Shown: positions 52,948 to 61,756 of the stretch, in pieces
Position numbering within the stretch: position 1 is the stretch's first letter
Layout of the letters: each line of letters opens with the position of its first letter
Assembly: GCF_000172415.1 (NCBI RefSeq)
Contig: NZ_ABLD01000002.1
Span: forward strand, 248,001-312,000
Length of the DNA: 64,000 bases
Direction: 5' to 3'
Origin: Paraburkholderia graminis C4D1M
GTDB lineage: Bacteria > Pseudomonadota > Gammaproteobacteria > Burkholderiales > Burkholderiaceae
The notes under the pieces: model-generated
Seen by the model: only the letters and a program-made list of their open reading frames with translations
Database searches by the model: none
What the model was told of the DNA's origin: nothing
Program-made: the position numbers and the translations under genes

Positions 52948-54153
52948 ATGAACCTGGACGACGAACGTCGAGCCCTACGCGAAGAGCTGGACGCGATGCG
53001 AACCAAAGGCGCTCGACGGCAAGAACTCTCACTGCACGCCTGCAAGCGGCTGTTCTTCGATCTCGGCATACGTCCGTCGATGGCAGCCGTGCGCGATCTG
53101 ACCCAGACCGGCAGCGCCAGCGACATCCCGAAAGACATCGACCACTTCTGGGAGCGCATCCGCAACGTCTCGCGTGTGAAGATCGGCGGCGGCGCAATCC
53201 CGAAAGCTTTGGAAGAGCGTGCCGGAGAACTCTTGGGCGCACTCTTTGAAGAAGCGGTCGCACAAGCACGCACCTCATTGGATGCTGAGCGCGACGAAGC
53301 ACGCGCCCAAATCGCCGCGGCCGAGCAGCGTGCGCGCGACGCGGAAATCCGCCGCGACGCCTCCGAAGAAGCCATCAAGCGCAGTGAGCAACGGGCGGAA
53401 GCCGCGTGGGAACGCATCCGGGCGCTGGAAGCCGAGCTCTCCGCCGTCGCCACGCACGGCACAGCCCATCAGGAAGGACTTCAGGCAGCGGTGCGCCGGC
53501 TCGAACACGAAAATCAGACACTTCAGCAACGCGTCGACACCGAGCAGGCGACAAACGCGACGCTGCGCGATCGCATCGACGCCTTACATGTCGAGCTGCG
53601 CCAGAGCACCGAGCACTATGCCCAGCAGATCAAGGACGCCGTCGCGGAAGCCGAGCGCCGGGTCAAGCCGATGCTGGTCGAACTGGACTCGTTGCGCAGC
53701 ATGGCCGCGACCTATCAGTCGGGTGTGCGCGACGCCAGCCGCAAGGAGTTCGAGTTCATTCAGCAACTTGCCGCGGCGAAAGCGCGCGGCGACCGGCTGG
53801 ATGCGCAACTGCGCGAACAATCGGACGAGATCGACGCGCTGACGAAAGAACTGGCGAGCCTGCGCAGCCAGCAGGGCATCGATCCGGCGATCGGCGGTTT
53901 GCTGTACTCGCTCGTGCAAGCCGGCCGTCTCACCAGCGACGAGTTGCGCACGATCGGCACCGCAGCCGATGGCCACGTGAGCTTGCCGTTGCGTTGTCCT
54001 AAATGCGAAGAAGGTGAGCCGGAACTGTCGCAAGTCGATCACCAGTTCGAATTGCAATGTCCGGAATGCGATCACTCGTCCGGGCCGGGCGATTCACGGC
54101 TGGAAGCCGTGAGCCGGTTTTTGTCGCGCGGCTCTTTGTCCGCTCCGGCCTGA
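52948..54153 (+). CDS. KfrA-like coiled-coil DNA-binding protein with zinc-ribbon-like C-terminus
   Basis: A 401-residue protein. Residues about 25-95 are the KfrA N-terminal DNA-binding type (LSLHACKRLFFDLGIRPSMAAVRDLTQTGSASDIPKDIDHFW). Residues about 100-330 are heptad-rich, a long coiled coil (EEAVAQARTSLDAERDEARAQIAAAEQRARDAE...). At about 350-375 there is CPKCEEGEPELSQ...FELQCPECDHSS, two CPxC knuckles like a zinc ribbon. Plasmid KfrA proteins bind DNA near partition loci and support stability; the zinc end is not usual. It reads away from the origin, just after the iterons. Confidence 0.8.
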   Translation: MNLDDERRALREELDAMRTKGARRQELSLHACKRLFFDLGIRPSMAAVRDLTQTGSASDIPKDIDHFWERIRNVSRVKIGGGAIPKALEERAGELLGALFEEAVAQARTSLDAERDEARAQIAAAEQRARDAEIRRDASEEAIKRSEQRAEAAWERIRALEAELSAVATHGTAHQEGLQAAVRRLEHENQTLQQRVDTEQATNATLRDRIDALHVELRQSTEHYAQQIKDAVAEAERRVKPMLVELDSLRSMAATYQSGVRDASRKEFEFIQQLAAAKARGDRLDAQLREQSDEIDALTKELASLRSQQGIDPAIGGLLYSLVQAGRLTSDELRTIGTAADGHVSLPLRCPKCEEGEPELSQVDHQFELQCPECDHSSGPGDSRLEAVSRFLSRGSLSAPA

Positions 54154-54167
54154 AGCAAGGAGCCGAG

Positions 54168-54238
54168 GAGCCCGAGAGCCCGAGAGCCCGAGAGCCCGAG
54201 AGCCCGAGAGCCCGAGAGCCCGAGAGCCCGAGAGCCCG
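54168..54238. repeat. 8-bp tandem array (gagcccga)
   Basis: About nine copies of gagcccga between the KfrA-like gene and the convergent recombinase gene. It lies in the short non-coding space. Confidence 0.92.
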
Positions 54239-54277
54239 CAAAGGTGAGGAAATTCGGGACCTGAAAAGTGAGAAGTT

Positions 54278-55360
54278 TCAGGATTCCGCCGAGCCCGCTT
54301 TCCTCGTAAAACGCCTGTCGGTGCGAGCTTCGGGCAGGAGCGGCGCGGCCGGATCGGGTTCCTCTGTGACGCGTGAATTCTGCTGTTCCATCCACGTTTG
54401 CCACGCGCGATACAGACGATTCGCGGACACGGCCTGAACAAATCCGAGCCATTGTCCGACCAACTCCGCTTCCACGCCGCTCTCGAACAGATCCGCGGCA
54501 AACGTGTTGCGCAAGGTGTGCGGACTGGCGCGCGAGGTACGCGACGCCGCGATGCCCGCCGCGTCGACGAGCGCATCCACTGCGCGAAGCATCGTGGCTT
54601 TATGCATCGGCCTGCCGGAAGGCGAAGCGGTAAAAACGAGATCGCCAGCGAGCCCGACCAAACGCCGCTCGGCCAGCCAGGCGTCGAGAATCGCGGAAGC
54701 GAACGGCGCGAGCCGTGTCCGCCGAACCAGCATGGGATTAGCCGAGTCGATCGTGATCCACGGCGAGCCTGGCGTCGCGCAACTAACCGTAAGCGCGGCG
54801 GCCTCGCCGGTCTTCAGTCCGCCGCCGAGAAACACCGCGATCAGCGCGCGGTCGCGCCGTTCTTTCCAGCGCTGCGCGCGTGACAGCGCCTGCACCGGCG
54901 AAAACAGATGCGCGATCAGCGCGGCGCGTTCGGCGTGATGAAGGAACCCGGTCGGCTCGTTGTCGCGCGCGTTGCGCCACGCAGCCTCGCCATCCTGAGC
55001 GATGAAGCGGGCAGGATTGGTCGACGATGCCTCGACTTCGCGCACATGATCCAGCACCCGCTCGATAAGCCGCAGATAGCGCACGCGTTGCGGCTTGCGT
55101 ATCTCGAGCCCGGCGACGAAATCGGCGATGGTCTGCGTATCGACGGTGACGAGACTCTTTTGGCGCGCCCTCAGCCACTCGAGGAAAAGCCCCCACTGCG
55201 CCTGGTACACCTGCGCCGACGAGCGCCTGAAATGCTGCCGGGCGAGCCATGCGTCGAACGCGACTTGCGGATCGCGGCGCCAGTCTTCGCGTTGCTGATC
55301 GAACAGATCGGTGGACGATTGGCGACGCGGCACCGGGTCGGACAAGTGAGGAGGCGACAT
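54278..55360 (-). CDS. Xer-like tyrosine recombinase with altered first catalytic arginine
   Basis: A 360-residue tyrosine recombinase. The N-terminal SAM-like domain (residues 30-120) is present. In the catalytic domain the first box reads GGGLKTGEAAAL, with Lys (near residue 181) where Xer proteins have Arg; the later boxes are HTLRNTFAADLF (His and Arg near 279-282), GQWLGF, and NRLYRAW with Tyr near 316. Arg I to Lys in this fold usually lowers or kills catalysis, so it may act as a binding protein or in a heteromeric reaction. It sits in the origin region, convergent to the KfrA-like gene. Confidence 0.8.
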   Translation of the reverse strand: MSPPHLSDPVPRRQSSTDLFDQQREDWRRDPQVAFDAWLARQHFRRSSAQVYQAQWGLFLEWLRARQKSLVTVDTQTIADFVAGLEIRKPQRVRYLRLIERVLDHVREVEASSTNPARFIAQDGEAAWRNARDNEPTGFLHHAERAALIAHLFSPVQALSRAQRWKERRDRALIAVFLGGGLKTGEAAALTVSCATPGSPWITIDSANPMLVRRTRLAPFASAILDAWLAERRLVGLAGDLVFTASPSGRPMHKATMLRAVDALVDAAGIAASRTSRASPHTLRNTFAADLFESGVEAELVGQWLGFVQAVSANRLYRAWQTWMEQQNSRVTEEPDPAAPLLPEARTDRRFTRKAGSAES

Positions 55361-55415
55361 GCGCTATCTATCGGTTAGTTGCGCATATTGTAGACGTGGT
55401 GCAAGCGCAGCCGGC

Positions 55416-55817
55416 TTAATCGCCCCAGGCTTGCACTCGCTTGTGGACAGCAGCGCCTTCGGAGGTACGTTGCGCGGCGCGGCGAGCGGCTTCCTCGTAA
55501 GCCAGAACAGCAAACGCAAACACGGCGGGCAGCGCGGTCGACATGCCGAAGTCCACGGCCTCGTCAGTCTCGGGATACGGCAAATCCGACGGACGTTGAA
55601 ACAGACCGAGCATGAGCGCGTCATGCCGGCTGGCAAATCCGAGGTCGGCGAGCGCCTCGGCTTCAATCGCGTGAAGCAGGCGCCAGGTGAGCGGCACTTG
55701 CTGCACGATGTAGCGCCCGGCGATGTTGCGGACGATACGTTCGAGATCGCGCGCCGCAGTTTGATAGCGCAGCGCAGCCAGAGCGTGGTCGGTCGGGGCG
55801 GTTTTCAGGTCGTTCAT
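55416..55817 (-). CDS. Small hypothetical protein under a LexA-type box
   Basis: A 133-residue soluble protein (MNDLKTAPTDHALAALRYQTAARDLERIVRNIAGRYIVQQVPLTWRLLHAIEAEALADLGFASRHDALMLG...). The C-terminal part has a hydrophobic-helix stretch (ALPAVFAFAVLAYEEAARRAAQR) but no firm membrane segment. I recognise no domain. The ATG at 55817 begins the conserved-looking part. The LexA-type palindrome lies 26-41 bases before the start, so SOS control is predicted. The location beside recombinase and origin suggests a maintenance role, which is inference. Confidence 0.7.
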   Translation of the reverse strand: MNDLKTAPTDHALAALRYQTAARDLERIVRNIAGRYIVQQVPLTWRLLHAIEAEALADLGFASRHDALMLGLFQRPSDLPYPETDEAVDFGMSTALPAVFAFAVLAYEEAARRAAQRTSEGAAVHKRVQAWGD

Positions 55818-55842
55818 TATCGGCTCCAGTCGATAGCCTGTA

Positions 55843-55858
55843 CTGTACAAACATACAG
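55843..55858. promoter_or_regulatory. LexA-type box
   Basis: ctgtacaaacatacag (CTGT-N8-ACAG) inside the longer near-palindrome tactgtacaaacatacagta, a close match to the proteobacterial SOS consensus. It lies just upstream of the small gene at 55416-55817. Confidence 0.75.
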
Positions 55859-55919
55859 TATCCGGCGCAACCTCGCGCAAGCCCCGATTCCGCGTAGACG
55901 CCTCTTGCTGCTCGATGCC

Positions 55920-56543
55920 TCAGCCGTGAATCACCACCAGCAACGCCTTCGCCTCGCCTTTGCCGGCATTGCGGATAGCGTGCGGCTCATCGGCGACGTA
56001 GCGCGCCGTGTCCGCGGCCTTGAGCCGTTTTGTCGTCCCGGCCGCCTCGATTTCAATCGACCCCTGTAGCACCGTGAGATGCTCGCGCGTGCCCGGTTCG
56101 TGCGCGTTGGACACGAGCGCACCACCCGCCTGAAGCGTCAACTCGTACCACTCGAATTTGCCGGCCAGCTCGATCGGCCCCCACACGCGCAACTGGTATT
56201 TCGCGTCGTGTCCGCTTAACGTAGGAATCTCGTGCGGACCGGCGACGGCGATCGCCTCGGGCGTCTTTTGCGGCGCGAACAGCGAATCCAGGCTCACGCC
56301 AAGCGCATTGGTCAGCCGCCAGGCGACTGCGATCGTTGGATTCGCCTTGTCACGCTCGATTTCAGAGAGCATCGATTTCGACACGCCCGCCGCACGCGAC
56401 AGATCGTCGAGCGTCATGCGCCGCTCGGCGCGCAGACGCTGAATCTGTTCGCCGACGCGCGGCGGCGCCGCGATTGCACTCGGAGTGGGTGCCGCGCCAG
56501 CCGCCGCACGGCGAATACCCGAACTTGCCATTTCCTGACCCAT
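55920..56543 (-). CDS. XRE-cupin transcriptional regulator
   Basis: A 207-residue regulator. The helix-turn-helix is RMTLDDLSRAAGVSKSMLSEIERDKANPTIAVAWRLTNALGVSLDSLF (about residues 43-90). The C-terminal cupin is GKFEWYELTLQAGGALVSNAHEPGTREHLTVLQGSIEIEAAG, which in this family binds a small ligand. It is divergent from kbl-tdh with 130 bases between, so it likely controls threonine breakdown. An inverted repeat lies in the shared space. Confidence 0.9.
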   Translation of the reverse strand: MGQEMASSGIRRAAAGAAPTPSAIAAPPRVGEQIQRLRAERRMTLDDLSRAAGVSKSMLSEIERDKANPTIAVAWRLTNALGVSLDSLFAPQKTPEAIAVAGPHEIPTLSGHDAKYQLRVWGPIELAGKFEWYELTLQAGGALVSNAHEPGTREHLTVLQGSIEIEAAGTTKRLKAADTARYVADEPHAIRNAGKGEAKALLVVIHG

Positions 56544-56563
56544 CGTTTAGAGTTGTTCGATAT

Positions 56564-56598
56564 ACCGGATTTTAGTTCGAAAAAACGAAAATATCCGA
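56564..56598. promoter_or_regulatory. Imperfect inverted repeat, candidate operator
   Basis: The arms cggattttagttcg (from 56566) and cgaaaatatccg (to 56597) are near-complementary around an A-run, in the short space between the XRE-cupin gene and kbl, closer to the regulator. It may be the binding site of the regulator. Not verified. Confidence 0.45.
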
Positions 56599-56673
56599 TA
56601 AAACTGACAACCGACTATAGCAGGCCGTCGCCTGTTCGCCCACGTCGGTCTCACCCATTCAGGAGCCCGGTTC

Positions 56674-57888
56674 ATGCGTGACTCATTTCTCGCCCATCTG
56701 CGCGGCACGCTCGAGCAGATTCGCGCCGACGGCTTTTACAAGAGCGAGCGCGTTATCGACAGCCCGCAATCGGCCGATATTCGTCTCGCCGACGGCGCCG
56801 AAGTACTGAACTTCTGCGCGAACAATTATCTCGGTCTTGCCAACGACGCTCGCCTTATCGAGGCCGCGAAGCAAGGGCTCGACAACGACGGCTTCGGCAT
56901 GGCGTCGGTGCGTTTTATTTGCGGCACGCAGACGGTCCATAAGCAACTCGAGCAGGCGCTCGCCGCGTTTCTGCAAACCGACGACTGCATTCTCTACTCG
57001 AGCTGTTTCGACGCGAACGGTGGCCTGTTCGAAACGCTGCTCGACGAGAACGACGCAATCATCAGCGACGAGTTGAATCATGCGAGCATCATCGACGGCG
57101 TGCGGCTTTCGAAGGCCAAGCGCTTTCGCTACAAGAACAACGATCTCGAGGACCTCGAAGCCAGACTGAAAGAGGCCGACGCGGCCGGCGCACGCTTTAA
57201 GCTCATCGCCACAGACGGCGTATTTTCGATGGACGGCATCATCGCCAATCTCGCCGGCATCTGCGATCTGGCCGACCGCTACGGCGCGCTCGTGATGGTC
57301 GACGACTCGCACGCCGTCGGCTTTATCGGCGAACACGGACGCGGCACGCCGGAACATTGCGGCGTGCTCTCGCGCGTCGACATCATCACGGGCACGCTCG
57401 GCAAGGCACTCGGCGGCGCATCGGGCGGCTATATCGCCGCGCGTAAGGAGATCGTCGAATTGCTGCGTCAGCGCTCGCGGCCGTATCTGTTCTCGAACAC
57501 GCTGACGCCGAGCATCGCGGCGGCGTCGCTGAAAGTACTCGAACTGCTCGCCAGCGACGAAGGCGCGCAACTACGCGCCCGCGTGCGCGAAAACGGCGCG
57601 CACTTTCGCGAGAAGATGAGCGCGCTTGGTTTCACGCTCGTGCCGGGCGAACATCCGATCATTCCCGTGATGCTCGGCGACGCGCAGCTTGCTTCCAGAA
57701 TGGCCGATGCGCTGTTGAACGAAGGCGTCTACGTGATCGGCTTTTCATTCCCCGTCGTGCCGAGAGGCCGCGCGCGCATCCGCACGCAAATGAGCGCGGC
57801 GCATACGACGGAACAGATCGACCGCGCCGTCGATGCGTTCGCGCGCGTCGGCCGTGAGCTTGGCGTGATCCAGGCGGAGGGCGCATGA
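56674..57888 (+). CDS. kbl: 2-amino-3-ketobutyrate CoA ligase
   Basis: A 404-residue PLP-dependent alpha-oxoamine synthase. Lys244 in [13 protein letters not shown] is the Schiff-base residue, and [20 protein letters not shown] is the family's cofactor-ring segment. It splits 2-amino-3-ketobutyrate with CoA to glycine and acetyl-CoA. Starts at 56674 and overlaps tdh by four bases (ATGA), so it is the first gene of kbl-tdh. Confidence 0.97.
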   Translation: MRDSFLAHLRGTLEQIRADGFYKSERVIDSPQSADIRLADGAEVLNFCANNYLGLANDARLIEAAKQGLDNDGFGMASVRFICGTQTVHKQLEQALAAFLQTDDCILYSSCFDANGGLFETLLDENDAIISDELNHASIIDGVRLSKAKRFRYKNNDLEDLEARLKEADAAGARFKLIATDGVFSMDGIIANLAGICDLADRYGALVMVDDSHAVGFIGEHGRGTPEHCGVLSRVDIITGTLGKALGGASGGYIAARKEIVELLRQRSRPYLFSNTLTPSIAAASLKVLELLASDEGAQLRARVRENGAHFREKMSALGFTLVPGEHPIIPVMLGDAQLASRMADALLNEGVYVIGFSFPVVPRGRARIRTQMSAAHTTEQIDRAVDAFARVGRELGVIQAEGA

Positions 57889-58916
57889 AGGCACTCGCAA
57901 AACTCGAACGCGCGCCGGGTCTCACGCTGACCGATGTGAAGCTGCCCGAAGTCGGCCATAACGACGTGATGATCCGCATCACGCGCACGGCGATCTGCGG
58001 CACGGACATTCACATCTGGAAGTGGGACGACTGGGCGCAAAAAACGATTCCGGTGCCGATGCATGTCGGCCACGAATATGTCGGCGAAATCGTGCAAATG
58101 GGCGAGGAAGTGCGCGGCTTTTCGATCGGTGATCGCGTGTCGGGCGAAGGCCACATCACTTGCGGCTTCTGTCGCAACTGCCGCGCGGGACGCCGGCATT
58201 TGTGCCGCAACACGGTGGGCGTCGGCGTGAATCGCGAGGGCGCGTTCGCTGAATATCTCGTGATTCCGGCGTTCAACGCGTTCAAGATTCCGCCTGAAAT
58301 CTCCGACGATCTGGCCGCGATCTTCGATCCGTTCGGCAACGCGACGCACACGGCGCTGTCGTTTAACCTCGTCGGCGAAGATGTGTTGATTACGGGCGCG
58401 GGGCCGATCGGCATCATGGCCGTGGCGATTGCGAAGCACGTCGGCGCGCGCAACGTCGTGATTACCGACATCAACGATTACCGGCTCGACCTCGCGCGCA
58501 AGATGGGCGCGACGCGCGCGGTGAACGTGTCGCGCGAATCGCTGCGCGACGTGATGGCGGACCTGCACATGGCCGAAGGCTTCGACGTCGGCCTCGAAAT
58601 GTCCGGCGTGCCGAGCGCTTTTACGAGCATGCTCGAAGCGATGAACCACGGCGGCAAGATCGCGCTGCTCGGTATTCCGCCGGCGCAGACCGCGATCGAC
58701 TGGACTCAGGTGATTTTCAAGGGCCTCGAAATCAAGGGCATTTACGGCCGTGAGATGTTCGAGACCTGGTACAAGATGGTGGCGATGCTGCAAAGCGGGC
58801 TCGACTTGTCGCCGATTCTCACGCATCACTTCAAGGTCGACGATTACCAGCAAGCGTTCGCGACCATGCTTTCCGGCGAAAGCGGCAAGGTCATTCTCGA
58901 CTGGACGGCCGCGTAA
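57885..58916 (+). CDS. tdh: L-threonine 3-dehydrogenase
   Basis: A 343-residue zinc alcohol-dehydrogenase relative that oxidises L-threonine to 2-amino-3-ketobutyrate with NAD+. Catalytic zinc ligands Cys38 (CGTDIHIW), His63 and Glu64 (GHEYVGE) are present, with the structural zinc Cys cluster [15 protein letters not shown] and the Rossmann motif [19 protein letters not shown]. Translationally coupled to kbl. Confidence 0.97.
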   Translation: MKALAKLERAPGLTLTDVKLPEVGHNDVMIRITRTAICGTDIHIWKWDDWAQKTIPVPMHVGHEYVGEIVQMGEEVRGFSIGDRVSGEGHITCGFCRNCRAGRRHLCRNTVGVGVNREGAFAEYLVIPAFNAFKIPPEISDDLAAIFDPFGNATHTALSFNLVGEDVLITGAGPIGIMAVAIAKHVGARNVVITDINDYRLDLARKMGATRAVNVSRESLRDVMADLHMAEGFDVGLEMSGVPSAFTSMLEAMNHGGKIALLGIPPAQTAIDWTQVIFKGLEIKGIYGREMFETWYKMVAMLQSGLDLSPILTHHFKVDDYQQAFATMLSGESGKVILDWTAA

Positions 58917-58957
58917 GCATCACGACGCTTGCCGTCTCACACACGCCCGCGATGCGC

Positions 58958-59608
58958 TCACGCGCCCGCGGGCGTTTTGCCGAATTCAGCCTGAATTCGT
59001 ACGTGAATGTCGTCGCCCACTGCGGGATACCACGTCGCGAGGCCAAACTTCGCGCGGCTGAACTGTCCTTCCGCGGAAAAGCCAAGCGTGTCTTTTTTCG
59101 TTAGCGGATCTCGTGCGAAACCGTTGAACGTGACGTCCAGCGTGACGGGTTGCGTTACGCCGTGAATGGTCAGATTGCCCGTCAACGTGCCGCGAGATTC
59201 GCCGGTGCGCTCGAACTTCGTACTCACGAACCGAATCTCCGGATAGCGCTCCACGTCCAGCAGGCTTTCGCTTTTCACCATCTTGTCGAGCAGCGGCACG
59301 TTCGTGTCGATGCTCGCGGCGTCGATTGAAACCGACACGCTGCTTTGCTCGAGACCGCCTTCGTTCCAGTTCAGTTGCCCTTTCTTGCGATCGAAGCGCA
59401 TGGTGAAGCGCGAATACTTGAAGTGTTCGACGTCGAACGTAATGCTGCAATGATCCAGGTCGAGGTCGTAGCGCCCGACCGGCACGCGCGCTTCGTTCTG
59501 GCTGACCGAATGCGTCAGCACTTGCAGCGGCGTGCAGGCCATTGATGTAAGCAGCATTGCGGCGAGTAAAGCGCGTACGGCAATGCTGCGGGCAGTGAAC
59601 GCATTCAT
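58958..59608 (-). CDS. YceI family protein, exported
   Basis: A 216-residue protein. The N-terminus is a signal sequence (MNAFTARSIAVRALLAAMLLTSMAC) whose end could be a lipobox (SMAC), though not an ideal one. The mature part is the YceI lipocalin-like beta-barrel (YDLDLDHCSITFDVEHFKYSRFTMRFDRKKG, then GNLTIHGVTQPVTLDVTFNG, FSAEGQFSRAKFGLATWYPAVGDDI). Members bind long isoprenoid lipids. It is divergent from the TetR gene, which may control it. Confidence 0.9.
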   Translation of the reverse strand: MNAFTARSIAVRALLAAMLLTSMACTPLQVLTHSVSQNEARVPVGRYDLDLDHCSITFDVEHFKYSRFTMRFDRKKGQLNWNEGGLEQSSVSVSIDAASIDTNVPLLDKMVKSESLLDVERYPEIRFVSTKFERTGESRGTLTGNLTIHGVTQPVTLDVTFNGFARDPLTKKDTLGFSAEGQFSRAKFGLATWYPAVGDDIHVRIQAEFGKTPAGA

Positions 59609-59716
59609 CAAGTGAGTTCCGGTTGTTTGCTGGCAACCAGGATAACAGGTGCCGCGCACGTCGTGCAAAAAGCGGCAAGACTTGACGAGGGAGAATGATC
59701 GTTCTACCCTTCGCAC

Positions 59717-60409
59717 ATGGCTACGGATACTCTCATGGAAAAGGCATCGGCGGCTGGCGCGCGTGAGCGTCTGCTGGACGCTGCCGAAGCGTTGATCTAC
59801 GCGGGCGGCATTCATGCAACCGGCGTGGACGCGATCGTCAAGCAGTCGGGCACCGCGCGTAAGAGCTTCTACACGCATTTCGAATCGAAAGACGCGCTCG
59901 TCGCGGCCGCGCTCGAGCGGCGCGACGAACGCTGGATGAACTGGTTTGTCGAGGGCACGCAGCGGCGCGGCAAGAGCGCGCGCAAACGGCTGCTCGGCAT
60001 GTTCGACGTATTGCGCGAATGGTTCGCGTCGGAGGACTTTCACGGTTGTGCGTTTCTGAACGCGGCCGGTGAGATCGCTTCGGCGGAAGACCCGATTCGC
60101 ATCGTCGCGCGCGAGCACAAGGAGCGCTTGCTGGCTTTCGTGCGGACGCAATTCGACGAGTTCATCGCCGAAAGCAAACTGGACGCGAGGCGCGCCGCGC
60201 GTTTGTCGCGGCAGTGGCTGGTGTTGCTCGACGGTGCGATCGCGGTTGCGCTTGTCAGCGGCGAGCCCGATGCGGCGCTCGACGCGCAGGCCGTCGCTGT
60301 CACCTTGCTCGACGCTCAATCAGCCGGCAACGGGAACACGCCCGCACGCAACAAAACTTCAAGCCGACCTTCACGCAAGTCCCCGCCGACGAGGCGACCC
60401 GCATCCTGA
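59717..60409 (+). CDS. TetR/AcrR family transcriptional regulator
   Basis: A 230-residue regulator. The N-terminal helix-turn-helix is ARERLLDAAEALIYAGGIHATGVDAIVKQSGTARKSFYTHFESKDALVAAAL (about residues 15-65). The C-terminal ligand domain is ordinary, and the last 25 residues are basic and low-complexity. It is divergent from yceI with about 110 bases between. Confidence 0.92.
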   Translation: MATDTLMEKASAAGARERLLDAAEALIYAGGIHATGVDAIVKQSGTARKSFYTHFESKDALVAAALERRDERWMNWFVEGTQRRGKSARKRLLGMFDVLREWFASEDFHGCAFLNAAGEIASAEDPIRIVAREHKERLLAFVRTQFDEFIAESKLDARRAARLSRQWLVLLDGAIAVALVSGEPDAALDAQAVAVTLLDAQSAGNGNTPARNKTSSRPSRKSPPTRRPAS

Positions 60410-60439
60410 CTGCCCACCTGACCAAAAGCGAGGTATCTC

Positions 60440-60919
60440 ATGACCGATCCGATCGAAACCCGTCCGCCGCTGCCGCCCTTTACGCGCGAAACCGCCATCC
60501 AGAAAGTTCGCGCCGCGGAAGACGGTTGGAACACGCGCGACCCTGAACGTGTGTCGCTCGCCTATACGCAGGACAGCGTGTGGCGCAATCGTGCGGAATT
60601 CACGCATGGGCGCGCGGAAATCGTCGGCTTACTGCGCCGCAAATGGGCGAAGGAACTCGACTATCGCTTGATCAAGGAACTGTGGGCGTTCACCGATAAC
60701 CGCATCGCCGTGCGCTTTGCCTACGAATGGCACGACGATTCCAACAACTGGTTCCGCTCGTATGGCAACGAGAACTGGGAGTTCGACGAGCATGGATTGA
60801 TGGCGCGCCGTCACGCCAGCATCAACGATCTGCCGATCCGCGAAGCGGACCGTCTGTATCACTGGCCGCTCGGCCGCCGTCCCGACGATCACCCTGGCCT
60901 TTCCGACCTCGGTCTATAA
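60440..60919 (+). CDS. DUF1348/NTF2-like protein
   Basis: A 159-residue protein of DUF1348 (nuclear transport factor 2-like fold): [56 protein letters not shown], then [25 protein letters not shown] segments and [22 protein letters not shown]. Function is not established. It follows the TetR gene by 30 bases on the same strand, probably co-transcribed. Confidence 0.9.
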   Translation: MTDPIETRPPLPPFTRETAIQKVRAAEDGWNTRDPERVSLAYTQDSVWRNRAEFTHGRAEIVGLLRRKWAKELDYRLIKELWAFTDNRIAVRFAYEWHDDSNNWFRSYGNENWEFDEHGLMARRHASINDLPIREADRLYHWPLGRRPDDHPGLSDLGL

Positions 60920-61148
60920 ACACTCTGCCTGCAACGTGAAAACGCGTGAAAATGCGGCGCGCGTCTTCACCGCTTTGCCATCGGTCCTCCATTAGAGTTG
61001 TGTTGACGCTTGCCGGCACGTCTTGTGCCCGCAAGCCCGAGTGCGTCTTCAACATCGCGCGAGTGGCTTGCGGTACAGTGCGCGACGGGCGGCACGCACC
61101 GATATGAGAACAGCATCGCGCCGGCGTTCGACTGGCGATGGAGAGGAC

Positions 61149-61748
61149 ATGCATCTTCGGCAGATCAGCAGGCGGATGACCACGCAAATCGGCAGGCAAA
61201 TCAGCCAGCACAAAAGCCAGCACACCGGGCAGCATACCGGCCAGTTCAAAACGCACCTTTGCCGCGTATTGTTCGCGTTTGCCGCGAGCGTCGCCGGCAC
61301 CTCCGCGGCGCATGCGGGCAACTGGTGTGAGGGCGGCGTATGGGTCGACGCGATGCTGGGTTCCTATCACATCAATCCCGACCCAGACAAACACTTCGAG
61401 CAGTTCAACCCAGGCCTCGGCGTCGAATGCTGGCTCAACAATCAATGGGCGCTGACGGCGGGCGGCTTTCGCAATTCACTGCGCCGGCCGTCGTATTACG
61501 GCGGCGGCGTCTGGTCGCCGGATTTTCTGCACTGGGGCATTGTCCGCATAGCGGCGATGGGCGGCATCATCTCCGGCTATAACTATGGCAACTGGGGACT
61601 CGGCCGCGATCACACGATCGGACCCGTGCTCGCGCCGCTCATCATGGTCGAATACAAGCGTGTCGGCGCGAACTTCATCGTGATTCCGCCGATCCCTTCC
61701 GACGATCTTCCATTCACCATCGGCTTTCAGGTGAAGGTGAAGTTTTAG
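61149..61748 (+). CDS. Exported beta-barrel-like protein
   Basis: A 199-residue protein. An unusual N-terminus (MHLRQISRRMTTQIGRQISQHKSQHTGQHTGQF) precedes a signal-like stretch (CRVLFAFAASVAGTSAAHA, cleavage before GNWCEGG). The mature part is rich in alternating hydrophobic/aromatic strands (GGVWVDAMLGSYHINP, GVECWLNNQWALTAGGFRNS, HWGIVRIAAMGGIISGYNYGNWG, VEYKRVGANFIVIPPI) and ends in F (VKVKF), like a small outer-membrane barrel (PagP/PagL size). No exact family is recognised. The true start may be later, near the signal sequence. Confidence 0.6.
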   Translation: MHLRQISRRMTTQIGRQISQHKSQHTGQHTGQFKTHLCRVLFAFAASVAGTSAAHAGNWCEGGVWVDAMLGSYHINPDPDKHFEQFNPGLGVECWLNNQWALTAGGFRNSLRRPSYYGGGVWSPDFLHWGIVRIAAMGGIISGYNYGNWGLGRDHTIGPVLAPLIMVEYKRVGANFIVIPPIPSDDLPFTIGFQVKVKF

Positions 61749-61756
61749 TTCGCCTT

